A stretch of 64,000 nt of DNA from Picochlorum sp. 'celeri' (taxonomy: Eukaryota > Chlorophyta > Trebouxiophyceae). Location of the stretch: positions 186,001 through 250,000 of the forward strand of contig JAACMV010000010.1 of NCBI GenBank assembly GCA_010909725.1, given 5' to 3'. Below are positions 20,405-30,141 of this stretch, one piece after another. The number at the start of each line of letters is the position of its first letter. Position 1 is the first letter of the stretch. The notes beneath the pieces are model-generated. The model had not been told where the DNA came from and did no database searches. It was given only the letters and a program-made list of their open reading frames with translations. A program made the position numbers and the translations under genes.

Positions 20405-21367
20405 GGAGAAAAGTTTTATTACCAAGTTGGCAGTCACTATGACTCTGTGCACATGTTTTGAATGCAACTGGGACAAACGCATATCTGAGTCACACATGCG
20501 TGTTGAACTAAACTGTTTTGTGGCTTTTTACTGTTTATACTGTTTCTATCTTTACTGTTGTTCCATATCAACTCTTTTAGAAGGTCTTAAAGGCTCGATT
20601 GGTACGCGTCACGGCGGCCTATCAAAGTATGCCGTTCGCCCCAGTCAGTTGGCTTCACCATTTCCTGGTGAACTCCTCGAGTGACGCGAGGTACACCTAG
20701 ATGGATGACGGAATCGTATCAATATGAGACGACCCTGATTTTTACTAAACTTACAGGAAAAATAGGGTTGCGGGCTGCCTGATCCATTGCTTGGAGACCC
20801 TGTCCTGGAACAACCGTACGGTCTAGAAGGTGGAGATTGACAACGCAGCAATTGAGCTCAACCCTCGAGGGTCGCGCGTGTGGGTTTTGGTACTACTGTG
20901 GTTTTGACTAGAATTCTCACCCATCATTACATAGCATATATAATTGCCTAAGGCTTGCTAGGGTCATTTTCACTTAGAAAGAGAGATTTTCCGGTGAACT
21001 AGGTAGCAACTTAGCCAATCGCGATGCACCGCGTAATTTCTACGTCTAGGCCAGGCCCCTTGCAAGCCAATTGGCTTCAATCGTGCAACCCGTACTGTAC
21101 TGCGGTGCCTAATCACGGTGTATTCGCGCTGTCTGCAATGCAGTAGTTCAATATTGCGGTAAAATCCCCCATCGCATTTGGGCCTTGAGATAGCGACCTC
21201 ACGGAGGATCAACAGGCCTGTCCACCCTGCAGGGTGATCCACACAAACTCTTGGCATTAGCAACAGAGAGAGCACCACAGCTTTGCTCTTGCAAGTCGCC
21301 TCATGCGACCAGAACTTATTTAACTCTAGGACGTATTACAAAGCAATGAATCACAAAATTATCATGT
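20405..21367. other. Intergenic region holding a relic of a second F-box/WD40 gene 5' end
   Basis: Apart from the relic at 20823-21014, I see no gene, tRNA or repeat family. 21015-21300 is more GC-rich than the flanks but carries only short unrecognised frames. Confidence 0.45.
20823..21014 (-). pseudogene. Decayed 5' end and promoter of a duplicated F-box/WD40 gene
   Basis: 20879-21014 matches 18257-18381 closely over the promoter and first ~16 codons. The minus-strand frame from 20927 gives MMGENSSQNHSSTKTH, against MMGENSRQNYSSNKTH in the intact gene. It then loses similarity and stops at 20823 after 34 codons. No F-box or WD40 repeats remain downstream. The relic has the same orientation and the same position relative to bZIP B as the intact WD40 gene has to bZIP A. 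This implies a tandem duplication of the two-gene unit. Confidence 0.7.
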
Positions 21368-22865
21368 TTACCAGCCACCATCGGCACTGATTGGCTTATT
21401 GCCAGATGATTGCCCCTTGCGCTTGCCTTTGTTCTTTGACTTCATGGCATTCCTGGATGCCTTGGCGACAACCTGTCGGTTCATAGCTATTCGGCGCTGA
21501 TCTGAGACTTTCTTGGCCACCATGTGCTCCATACGTTGGCGAAGAACATCTGAATCACGTGTATCCAGTTCGGCGAACTCATCCACAAGATCATGCTCTG
21601 ATTCCTCTTCTGGCACTTGGTTGTCATCACTACCATCACTAGAGCATGATGTTGTTTCCGAATGCTCTGAGGACTCACTAGCATTGTCCTCATCATCCGT
21701 ATTTTCATCATCATCGTCGTCATTCTCTGCCAGATTGTATTCATCGAGGAGTTTTTGGTGCTCTGATTTAAAGCCTGATGCTCGGAGCTGTTGGTCAATG
21801 GTAGTCATGCCATCCCCCATGGCACTGTGAAGGGATGGAAAGTTGCTATTGATAACTCTTTCTGCTTCATCAGGACTACCAAACTTGCGCTCAAAGAATT
21901 TAATGACACCTGCCATGTCTCTATCAAATAGTTCCTCAGCATTAGCATGTGAGGTTGAAACCATTTGTGGAAAATCAATCAATGTCAAATTTTCATCATC
22001 ATCGACCTGCATATATACAACAAGATCATATACATGATTCTCACGATGGAGGAAATTTAAAATCATTTCATGCACGTACCAATAGGTTGAATTCGTTGAA
22101 ATCACAATGGACGAGGCCCAATTTGGCCAAGGTCACAAGAATATCAACACACTCTTTATACACCTTTTCTGCATTCGCAAACTCTCGAACTTGTACCATG
22201 GGATATCCAGGCACAAGAGACATTAATACAGCATGGCGATTGCATTCGATGGCCTCAGGAACCGGCAGACCATTCTCCCCCAATGCCTTCATGAATGCAA
22301 ATTCTTTCAGTGCAGCCAACCGAGACAAATACAGCCAACTAAAATGATTTCCCCTCTTCACATAATCTCTCTTTGACTTGACAGCTCTAAAAGATGTTCT
22401 ACCAAGTCTATGCAACTTTAATGCCATAGTCCTGCCCTCATCATCCACAACTTCAAACACATCACTCTCCTTCCCCACTCCAATCTGCCTACCCACCCCA
22501 GCAATGGCTCCTCGCGCTGTCAACGCTCGTATAGCAAGAAAATCGTACCCTAGAGATGTCAGGCGATATCCATCATACTTTTTCCCCTCATGATGGACAA
22601 GTTTATGCCGCAGTAGAGTTTTCAGGCATTTAAATGCACCCCCATGCTTCAGTCCTGCAATGCTTTCGATCAATTGCGCGGGAACAATTTCATGCTACAC
22701 AAGAAAACATGTAATGGATCATTAAATTAAGGCCATGGAGATTGGTTCAGAAGAATACGCGCATCTGCAAAGTAGACGAACATTTTTTTGGCCCATTTCA
22801 ACCGCAGTGAGCGTTCGAAAATCATCCTTGCCCAAATATCGTAGCACATTGACATCTAATTTCAT
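21368..22865 (-). CDS. RIO2: RIO2 atypical protein kinase/ATPase, 3 exons
   Basis: RIO2 is required for late cytoplasmic maturation of the 40S ribosomal subunit. Exons are 22865-22782, 22694-22080 and 22006-21368 (445 residues). Donors are GTTCGT and GTACGT; acceptors are TAG and CAG. The joins give MGQKN|HEIVPAQ and FNEFNLL|VDDDENL, both matching the family. The N-terminal winged helix (MKLDVNVLRYLGKDDFRTL; SLGYDFLAIRAL) precedes the kinase fold. The P-loop is IGVGKESDVFEV, the catalytic loop LVHCDFNEFNLL and the metal-binding motif LTLIDFPQMVS. The C-terminus is acidic/serine-rich, then Lys/Arg-rich (SKNKGKRKGQSS). It is divergent from NLE1, with 286 bases between start codons. Confidence 0.95.
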
Positions 22866-23151
22866 TTTGAAGATTTTAATACAATATATGCGTACAAGAT
22901 ACCTTGGGAAGGAGTGATTTTGGGAGTCTTTTTTCCTGTTTTTATTAACAAGCATGCATGCACATTCAAGACACAAAGTGCATTTGGTATGCGTACGAGA
23001 AGTCATACCATTGTAATATTTGCATCCATTTTCATATAATTCTGTTGTCTCTGTGGGCTGATCGGTCTCATTCTGGGAAAAGTGTCGTTGCTGGTGCATC
23101 CAGGAATGCATTTAGGTCTCACAGTTTATTGTTTTCGCAAATCGCATCATC

Positions 23152-24615
23152 ATGGGAGAGAAAGAAGAGGAGGAAGGACAGGAACCAAAATTAAAACAGC
23201 AAAAGGTTGTCTCGAACAACATCATCGTGCAGTTTGTCTCTCCAGAGGGTGAGCCTACAGGTCCTCAGTTGGACGTCCCAACAAACGTGACTGCACAGCA
23301 ATGCCAAACGTTGCTTCAGGGTCTCTTACGTGAGGATGAACCACGACCATATTCATTTTACATAGATGATCAAGAGCTCGGAGGGGCGCTGGTGGATCAC
23401 CTCAAGAAGCACAAGTTGTCTGTCGAGTCTCTCTTGAAGATTGTGTACCAGCCCCAGGCTGTGTTCCGGGTGAGACCTGTCACGCGATGCTCAGCAAGTA
23501 TACCTGGACACGATGCTGCTATTTTATGTGTCAATTTTTCACCGAATGGAAAGCATTTGTGCTCTGGGAGTGGAGATACCACAGTGAGATTCTGGCATTT
23601 GGGGACTCAGACACCACACCACACGTGCCGAGGTCACAAGTCGTGGGTATTATCTGTCGTATGGTCTCCAGATGCTGCCATGGTGGCAAGTGGAGATCGA
23701 GATGGGGCCATATGGTTGTGGGATCCTACAAAGGGTACTGCTATTGGGCAGTGCAAAGGTCATAGAAAATTCATCTCGTCAATCTGCTGGGAGCCAGCGC
23801 ACGAGGCACTCCCTTCACGACGATTCTGTTCAGGATCGAAAGATGGAACGGTAAAAGTATGGGAAGCAGGGACTCGAAGGCTGCTGTATTCACTGGGGAG
23901 CCACACAGCAGGAGTTACTGCTGTGATTTGGGGAGGTGAGGGATTGATATATTCAGCTGCAAGAGACTGTACAATTAATGTGTGGCGCTCATCTGACGGT
24001 AGTATGGTCAGGACACTCCGGGGACACGGGCATTGGGTGAACACAATGTCACTGTCAACATCATACGCTCTCAAAACTGGTGCATTTAATCACAAAGGGG
24101 AACGACCAGGGAGCGATGAAGATGCCCAAAAAGAAGCTCAAAAGAGATATTTGGAGGCAAAAGGAGGGCAAACGAGCCCAGAGAGATTGGTGACTGGGAG
24201 TGATGATTTCACATTGTGCTTGTGGGAGCCAGGAAGAAGCAAACAACCAATCTCTCGTATGGTGGGCCACCAACAGCTCGTCAATCAGGTTTGCTTTTCC
24301 CCTGATGGAAGATGGATTCTATCAGCTTCGTTCGATAAGAGCGTCAAGCTCTGGGACGGGGTCAAGGGCAAATTTGTTGCAACGTTCAGGGGACATGTGG
24401 GTCCCGTATACCAGGTGGCATGGTCTGCAGATTCTCGACTCGCAGTGAGTGGATCAAAAGATAGTACATTGAAATTGTGGGATATCAGGACTCGTAAGGC
24501 AGCGGTTGATCTACCAGGTCACGCTGATGAAGTTTTTACTGTTGACTGGAGCCCCACAGGAGACGCCGTTGCTAGTGGCGGTAGGGATAAGGTGTTGAAA
24601 CTGTGGAAGCAGTGA
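23152..24615 (+). CDS. NLE1: Notchless/Rsa4 WD40 ribosome-assembly protein
   Basis: 487 residues, single exon. The NLE domain (residues 20-105; IIVQFVSPEGEPTGPQLDVP, LLKIVYQPQAVFRVRPVTRC) binds the MIDAS domain of the AAA ATPase Rea1/Midasin. Eight WD40 repeats follow (ASIPGHDAAILCVNFSPNGK; CSGSGDTTVRFWHL; LVTGSDDFTLCLWEP; AVSGSKDSTLKLWDI; ASGGRDKVLKLWKQ). Family knowledge: the protein is stripped from pre-60S particles by Rea1 in the nucleolus/nucleoplasm. The length equals that of plant and animal orthologues. The start MGEKEEEEGQ is the first ATG. Confidence 0.95.
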   Translation: MGEKEEEEGQEPKLKQQKVVSNNIIVQFVSPEGEPTGPQLDVPTNVTAQQCQTLLQGLLREDEPRPYSFYIDDQELGGALVDHLKKHKLSVESLLKIVYQPQAVFRVRPVTRCSASIPGHDAAILCVNFSPNGKHLCSGSGDTTVRFWHLGTQTPHHTCRGHKSWVLSVVWSPDAAMVASGDRDGAIWLWDPTKGTAIGQCKGHRKFISSICWEPAHEALPSRRFCSGSKDGTVKVWEAGTRRLLYSLGSHTAGVTAVIWGGEGLIYSAARDCTINVWRSSDGSMVRTLRGHGHWVNTMSLSTSYALKTGAFNHKGERPGSDEDAQKEAQKRYLEAKGGQTSPERLVTGSDDFTLCLWEPGRSKQPISRMVGHQQLVNQVCFSPDGRWILSASFDKSVKLWDGVKGKFVATFRGHVGPVYQVAWSADSRLAVSGSKDSTLKLWDIRTRKAAVDLPGHADEVFTVDWSPTGDAVASGGRDKVLKLWKQ

Positions 24616-24901
24616 CTTTATTTATTAACTTTATATTCGGTGCAGTATTGCCGCAAAAAATCCGTTTCCATGCGATACAAAAGGGTGGTAACTCTGTAAT
24701 TCGATAGTATAAAATATCACATCGAGGATGGCTTCTCAGCGTGTTATGCTTCCCAAGGGACCCAGATTAATGTTTTAAAAAACTTCTTTATAATTTTGAG
24801 GGTACTCCTAACCTGTAAAGCTTGATTTTAGGGCGTGCCGGGGCTATGAATGTGTTTGTATTCGTCACAAAATCCTGATTTTCACGCTTATAGCATCTGA
24901 C

Positions 24902-24986
24902 ATCGACAGGTTGCTGGTTCGAATCCGGTTGTGTCCTCTCATCCTCGTGGACATATAGCTCAATCTGGTAGAGCGGTCGACTGCAG
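24902..24986 (+). tRNA. Circularly permuted tRNA-Cys (GCA); 3' half precedes 5' half
   Basis: 3' half, 24902-24937: anticodon-stem strand TCGAC (24903-24907), variable loop AGGTT, T arm GCTGG-TTCGAAT-CCGGT (24913-24929), acceptor strand TGTGTCC (24930-24936), discriminator T (24937). An 11-base spacer follows (24938-24948). 5' half, 24949-24986: acceptor GGACATA, TA, D arm GCTC-AATCTGGTA-GAGC (24958-24974), G, anticodon stem GTCGA (24976-24980), loop CTGCAG with anticodon GCA (24983-24985). The acceptor pairs 7/7 (one G-U), D stem 4/4, anticodon stem 5/5, T stem 5/5 (two G-U). U73 and GCA are both hallmarks of tRNA-Cys. The B box therefore lies upstream of the A box. A TTTTT terminator is at 24994-24998. 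CCA is not encoded. Pairing of CAGTGCT (24984-24990) with 24892-24899 could juxtapose the ends for splicing. Confidence 0.9.
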
Positions 24987-24993
24987 TGCTTCC

Positions 24994-24998
24994 TTTTT
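24994..24998 (+). terminator. Probable RNA polymerase III terminator of the permuted tRNA
   Basis: A TTTTT run eight bases after the end of the tRNA 5' half, with a second TTTT at 25002-25005, as expected for pol III release. Confidence 0.6.
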
Positions 24999-25192
24999 GC
25001 CTTTTCATATTGTTACCATTCTGCATGCGTCAATTATGCATTCACAAGGAGCAGGAAGGCAACTGAAAGAGACTGTTACATTCCAAAATCATGGTTCAAA
25101 TTAATGGCATGACATCTCAAATCGATCAGTTTATACCTGCTTATTTGTTCAATAAACAAAACTGTTTCTGCAGAAACATCTAGGAGGCCAGT

Positions 25193-25943
25193 TTACTCCA
25201 TTGCTGGAGCAGCCTCCATTGCTGGAGCAGCAGCAGCTGGGGCTGGAAGCAACACACTGTCAATGATGAAAATCTGACCATTCTTTGCTGGAACAGTTCC
25301 CAGAATGTTGGCGGTGCCTCCGTTTCCATCGGTGACAACACTTCCCTCCACAGTCAAGGTGTTGCCTGGGAGAAGAGTCTCGACAACTCCTTCCAAAGGA
25401 GTATCGCAGGAAGCTCCATCAGCAACCACGTGGTATGCCAAGATCTGCTGCAAAAGCTCAGTCTCCCCGAGGAGTTCCTCAGCAGTGATATCGAGAGCAG
25501 CAAGAGCGTTAGCAAAGGCTGCGTTGGTTGGGGCGAAGACATCCAATGGACCGGGAGCAGACAAGGCATCAGTCAAGTTGGCAGTCTGGACGGCAAGAAC
25601 CAGGGTGGAAAAGTCAGGCTGGCTGGCGGCAATCTCCACAATGGTGGAAGAAGCATCGCAATACTGTCCGTTCACTGCATCATAAGACGAAAGATCGGTT
25701 AGTGCATCGAGACAACCACACTCGACTTTTTGGATATGATCTACTACTACTACCACCACCAGACATGCAAACGCCCTTGTGCACCATGCTCCCAGTGTCA
25801 CGACTTTCATCCTGATATACGCATGATATATATCCACACAGATCTCCCTCCAGATCAGAATACGAGTGATATAACGTTGGGGTTGACGCACCAGAGACTG
25901 CTGTGGCTGCAAAGGCCAAGACACACAAAGCAAACTTGTTCAT
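25193..25943 (-). CDS. Secreted fasciclin (FAS1)-domain protein, 2 exons
   Basis: 194 residues from exons 25943-25892 and 25725-25193. The 166-nt intron has a GTGCGT donor and an AAG acceptor; the join gives ATAVS|VECGCLDA. The first 17 residues (MNKFALCVLAFAATAVS) are a classic signal peptide encoded almost exactly by exon 1. One FAS1 domain covers residues 40-175: H1-like LDVFAPTNAAFANAL, the ILAYHVVADG motif, and H2-like GQIFIIDSVLLPAP. FAS1 proteins mediate cell adhesion or matrix/cell-wall interaction. The tail is Ala/Pro/Met-Glu-rich (APAAAAPAMEAAPAME), with no clear GPI signal. Confidence 0.88.
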
Positions 25944-26167
25944 CCTTGTTTGTAACGATGAATATATCCAGACAACAGCAACAGAAACTGTTCAGACTAT
26001 GATCTTTTTAAAGTGCGGGGATGCATCGAGGTGTGCGGTTCTAGAACCCTGCAAATGCAACGTGTTCCTGTTTCTCGGATACATCGAGCCACGTGGAATT
26101 CCCACGTGTCCTCGTGTTGATCGAGGCAGCATTGAACTGCATGATCACCATGCATTGATCGAGTGTA

Positions 26168-27037
26168 TTACACGGTATCAAACAGACCACATTTTTTCAT
26201 CTCATTGCACAACAGTTCACAGAAGGCTCTATTTTGTGATAAGGAATGTAGCAGTGACTGCACCTTATCTACAGAGGTGTCAGACTGTGTCTGACGTGAC
26301 GTTGCATTCAATGATTGCAACAATGCCGTGCCCTGATTTTGTTGCTGATGATGCTGGAAATGCTGAGGAGTCAATAACGGCAAGCTCGATGCGGAAGGCG
26401 GTTGTTCTTTCTTCTGTGCCACCTTCATACCAGCAAACACTTGTGCCAAGGGATTTCCTGTCCCAGCAGCAGATGGACTGGAAACTACAGCTGCTTGGTG
26501 TGATCCAGTTCCCTGACTCCCTTCCATCGGCATCTGTGCATTTTGAAACATTCGACCCGATTCAGGCATCGGCTGGTGTTGTCGCTGCATATCAATAGAG
26601 GCATCTTCTGGTGCTGCAAAGGTTGAAGCAATCTTTTCAAACAACTCTGCAAATTTCTGACAGTCGGCAGTCTCATAAAACCAAATCCCCACCACGCCAG
26701 CAGCACCGTTCCTGTACATGACATACGGCTCTTGCTTTTCACAACTAAAATTGGATCCTACATCCTCCCAATAGTTGTCATCACCCTTTTTATTCAGAAT
26801 AACAAAACGAAATCTTGGTGACCCCCGTCTCTTGACCAAGAACAAACTGCCCTCCACGTCTTTTCGCGACCATTGGCTGGATGCCGTATCAAAATCATAC
26901 AATGCCACATGACCAGATGTAGCAATCACCTCCTCCACCTCCGAATCCATCCTCTGAATGACTGTAAGATTAATTTGTCCAGCCTTGCTTCTATCTAGGC
27001 TAGGCTTTGTCGCACTCTGCGGCTGTCGATCAGGCAT
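26168..27037 (-). CDS. DCP1: mRNA-decapping protein DCP1
   Basis: 289 residues, single exon. Activator of the decapping enzyme DCP2 in cytoplasmic P-bodies. The EVH1-like domain occupies residues 20-150: INLTVIQRMDSEVEEVIATS, VALYDFDTASSQWSRKDVEG, SLFLVKRRGSPRFRFVILN, then PYVMYRNGAAGVVGIWFYE. These are the family's diagnostic blocks, including the Trp-rich NGIWFY-type motif. The middle is Gln/Pro/Ser-rich. The C-terminus (VDKVQSLLHSLSQNRAFCEL, then CNEMKKCGLF) resembles the helical trimerisation segment of plant and animal DCP1. Upstream of 27037 no better start is present. Confidence 0.9.
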   Translation of the reverse strand: MPDRQPQSATKPSLDRSKAGQINLTVIQRMDSEVEEVIATSGHVALYDFDTASSQWSRKDVEGSLFLVKRRGSPRFRFVILNKKGDDNYWEDVGSNFSCEKQEPYVMYRNGAAGVVGIWFYETADCQKFAELFEKIASTFAAPEDASIDMQRQHQPMPESGRMFQNAQMPMEGSQGTGSHQAAVVSSPSAAGTGNPLAQVFAGMKVAQKKEQPPSASSLPLLTPQHFQHHQQQNQGTALLQSLNATSRQTQSDTSVDKVQSLLHSLSQNRAFCELLCNEMKKCGLFDTV

Positions 27038-27590
27038 GTTGTCTCGATAGTAAATAATCCACTGATAAATATGACAGAATAGTATGACGATTCGTCAGGT
27101 GTTCTGAAAATCAATCAATCAATCTTGAACCGGAGCGTGGGTCTAAATGAAACGCTCCTCAACACCAGAACAATATCGATATCACTTGCGTCGAGATTAT
27201 TTTTAAATGATAGTCATCTATATATATGGCAGAACGTAGCCAGGTGATACAAATGTCCTGGGCAGTCGAGCGTAATGTTCTATATAAGGAGAGTAAATCC
27301 CATGACAAATCAACACGTCAACGGCATGCCTTGTGCATAAATATTTCACAGTATCGTTGTGCAATCCTGACAGTACACACAAGCAAGGGATTAGAGCGTG
27401 ACAGTCTGCCTCTGTGATCTGTTCATCCAGACCAAACAGAACGCAACAGCTCAGTGCAGTCTTTGAATGACCTACTATTCCACTGCATTAGATTCTGATA
27501 TCGATAGAGTGGCATGTTGGTGAGGCATTCTATCGTGCTTTAGAGTCAACGTTTTTTGGTCTGCAAGGAAACAGTTGCAATCGAACGATA
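27038..27590. other. Divergent intergenic region, nothing recognised
   Basis: Lies between the starts of DCP1 (minus) and ALG5 (plus). AT-rich TATATATA near 27219-27228. Only short unrecognised frames. Confidence 0.4.
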
Positions 27591-28727
27591 ATGACACCTG
27601 GAAGCGACCATCAGTCGACAACGTATTCTTCCATGTTCCTGATTTCACCTTTGATAGTTCTAGGTATCTGCGTAGGAGTCGGTATGAGGCTGCTGAGACG
27701 GTTTTTTGATTCTTTGGAGGAAGAGAAGGAACACAGGGTGGCTGATTTCTCATTTGAGAGTCCTACATCTGTGAATAGGATCCCTGCTCCGTCGTTATTT
27801 GATGAGAGAGCGAGTAAATCTTTGTCTATTGTTATACCAGCATATAATGAAGAGGTTCGGTTGCCAGCAACATTAGAGGAGACCATGGCTTATCTGCAGC
27901 GACGGAGGGATCGTGCTGGACCACATTTTACCTACGAGGTGATTGTGGTGGACGATGGAAGTAAGGATGGAACGACTGAAGAAGCGTTCAAATTTGTGAA
28001 GAAGCACGGTGTGGATGCTGTTCGAGTACTGTCCCTTCCTGGCAATAAGGGAAAGGGGTATGCTGTCAAGGCAGGTATTATGTGCACTCGAGGAAAAGAA
28101 GTGTTATTTATGGACGCTGATGGTGCGACGGGAGTATCAGAGATTGAAAAGTTGGAGAGGAGTATGCAAACTATATTGCAAAAAGAATCGAATGAAAGTC
28201 AAGATGCGCAGTCAACACCGCCATCATGGGAGAGGAAGGGCAATCCGTACATGGTTGGTGGGCAAAAGCCGATGACTGCCGTCCCCATGTCTGCAGAAGA
28301 AGAACCAGCGTTTGTGCTTGGATCAAGGGCCCATCTTCAGAATCAAGCCATGGCGAAAAGGACTGCTGTGCGAAATTTTCTCATGCATGGGTTCCATGCA
28401 CTGGTGACGCTTGTTGTGGGCAATACTGTACGAGATACACAGTGTGGCTTCAAGCTCATGACTAGAAAAGCAGCTCAAATGATTGTTCCTCAGCAACGAC
28501 TTCAGCGTTGGGCATTTGATGTCGAACTGATAAAGATAGCTCAGACTCTCCATGTGCCTATGAATGAGGTCCAAGTTGTGTGGACTGAGATCCCTGGTTC
28601 AAAAGTTAGGCTGAGCAGTATTGCTCACATTGCGTTTGAGCTTGCTATGATTAAGACGGGATACGATATCCTCGGGGCTTGGAGTGTTTCAGGAAGCAGT
28701 AGTTCCAAAAATAAGAAGAAGATGTAA
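27591..28727 (+). CDS. ALG5: Dolichyl-phosphate beta-glucosyltransferase (ALG5)
   Basis: 378 residues, single exon. Transfers glucose from UDP-glucose to dolichyl phosphate at the ER membrane, supplying Dol-P-Glc for N-glycan precursor assembly. An N-terminal membrane anchor is at residues 17-33 (LISPLIVLGICVGVGMR). A GT2 domain follows: LSIVIPAYNEEVRLPATLEE, VIVVDDGSKDGTTEEA, LPGNKGKGYAVKAG and the metal-binding FMDADGATG. The ALG5-specific RDTQCGFKLMTRKAA and RWAFDVELIKIA motifs are present. The segment around residues 195-240 is an insertion of low complexity. The length is slightly above the usual ~330. Confidence 0.93.
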   Translation: MTPGSDHQSTTYSSMFLISPLIVLGICVGVGMRLLRRFFDSLEEEKEHRVADFSFESPTSVNRIPAPSLFDERASKSLSIVIPAYNEEVRLPATLEETMAYLQRRRDRAGPHFTYEVIVVDDGSKDGTTEEAFKFVKKHGVDAVRVLSLPGNKGKGYAVKAGIMCTRGKEVLFMDADGATGVSEIEKLERSMQTILQKESNESQDAQSTPPSWERKGNPYMVGGQKPMTAVPMSAEEEPAFVLGSRAHLQNQAMAKRTAVRNFLMHGFHALVTLVVGNTVRDTQCGFKLMTRKAAQMIVPQQRLQRWAFDVELIKIAQTLHVPMNEVQVVWTEIPGSKVRLSSIAHIAFELAMIKTGYDILGAWSVSGSSSSKNKKKM

Positions 28728-28802
28728 TAACAATGTACGGCATTACTCAATAAAAAATAGGTAGAAAAAAAAATCAATCAGATCCGATCTTGCAACGCAT
28801 CA

Positions 28803-29411
28803 TCACGCGTCAGTTTTGTTTGGCAAATGCTGATGCCGAAACTCATCCAGAAATTCGACAATACCAGACCCACGCATCCGCAACCCAGAACGTATAATCT
28901 CCATATCCTCCTCACTGCTCTTCTCAAACACTCGTTCCAGACTGTGGGTCAGCTTCTCAATGTCATGCTCCTGCTCATTTCGAATTCTTTCAATCTCAGC
29001 AAGAGCCCTGCCCAATGGATCATCTTCCTGGGGCTTCCTTTCAAATATTGGCCTCGATGTGAGCAGGATGGCATCAGCCTCCTCCACAATCTCACTCGGA
29101 CATTCAAGCTCCACCAAGGTGTCATGGAAATGACCAGCAACAACATCAAAATGATATTCATTCAACCCACGCTCATCAATCAATGATTTATGAGCTTCTG
29201 CAATATCCTTGCCTGTATACTTTGTGGGGCCTCCGAAAACATATGCGAGGAATTCCACCTGCTTCTTCTTAATCTTCTCAGTATCCACTCCATCGAAATA
29301 CCCAGAAACCTTGTCATCTGACAGCAGTTTTTTATAAAATAACTCGACAGCTGGGATCAAAACCCCCATGGCCGCTTCGGGCCCTCCAATCTTGTCAATC
29401 AAACTCGGCAT
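28803..29411 (-). CDS. Truncated (2/2) hemoglobin, group I-like, with C-terminal extension
   Basis: 202 residues, single exon. Residues 1-123 are a TrHb1-type globin: SLIDKIGGPEAAMGVLIPAV, FYKKLLSDDKVSGYFDG, VEFLAYVFGGPTKYTGKDI, then GLNEYHFDVVAGHFHDTLVE. The His in YHF is the expected proximal heme ligand. Family members bind O2 and NO; several algal ones take part in NO metabolism. The 80-residue tail after RPIFERKPQ is strongly charged and helical (RALAEIERIRNEQEHDIEKL) and is not part of the globin fold. There is no targeting peptide. It converges on ALG5, with 75 bases between stop codons. Confidence 0.9.
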   Translation of the reverse strand: MPSLIDKIGGPEAAMGVLIPAVELFYKKLLSDDKVSGYFDGVDTEKIKKKQVEFLAYVFGGPTKYTGKDIAEAHKSLIDERGLNEYHFDVVAGHFHDTLVELECPSEIVEEADAILLTSRPIFERKPQEDDPLGRALAEIERIRNEQEHDIEKLTHSLERVFEKSSEEDMEIIRSGLRMRGSGIVEFLDEFRHQHLPNKTDA

Positions 29412-30141
29412 ACAAATAACAATATGACGTATGGCACTCCACCATACAATTGATACTATTTGCGGTATCTATCTATCGTAAATTGCTAAATCAAAGGTTC
29501 ACTGAGGTATGTTTTATCTGTCTGACGTGGTAAAGAAACAATTGTCCGAAATTTCTCTCTTTTATCCTGCCATACCCTCACAAGAACGGTAGCAGTGGGT
29601 CTTCAGAAGGCAAATACTGGAATAATTCCTTTTCAGAACTAAATACAAGGGTACCTGAGGATATCGGGCAAACAAGGTATCAGAGTAGAGTCGCTAGTTA
29701 TTGTGAGCTACAGCAAGAATGAAGGCGAACATTTGCGGACGACGTCGAAGCGAAAGTATAACATGTTATATTTTCTGTACAAGCCCGTGATCCTGACCTG
29801 GCCACACATACACGATTGATAAAATGAAGTGGAACATGACTGTAACTCAATCTTGCTATGCCTACTGTTGAAATATCGTTTGATGGGAAGCCCCTGTATA
29901 TCACCGAGCATGCCAGATTGACCCATCGGAGCCAGCCCCTAGCCGCGCGCGGGATATCCTAGATCGATATGCAACAATTTTTCAAACCGTGTGCTCCGTC
30001 CTTTGACCAAGCATTCTCTACGCCGAACCACCCATGAATTGCTGGAGATTGGTTTCTACGTACTAAAAATAAAGGTTATTTTAATAAAATAGAACCGATC
30101 GAGTCATTTCAAACACTGGGACGTGTCTCTTTCCCTTGACA
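29412..30141. other. Divergent intergenic region, nothing recognised
   Basis: 730 bases between the hemoglobin gene (minus) and the PC-esterase-like gene (plus). The minus-strand frames near 29700-29926 resemble no family I know. No tRNA signature was found. Confidence 0.4.

Larger units (their letters stand above)
24616..25192. other. Intergenic region containing the permuted tRNA
   Basis: Between NLE1 and the fasciclin gene. Besides the tRNA at 24902-24986, it has a TATAAAA-like stretch near 24711. No protein-coding exon was recognised. Confidence 0.6.
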
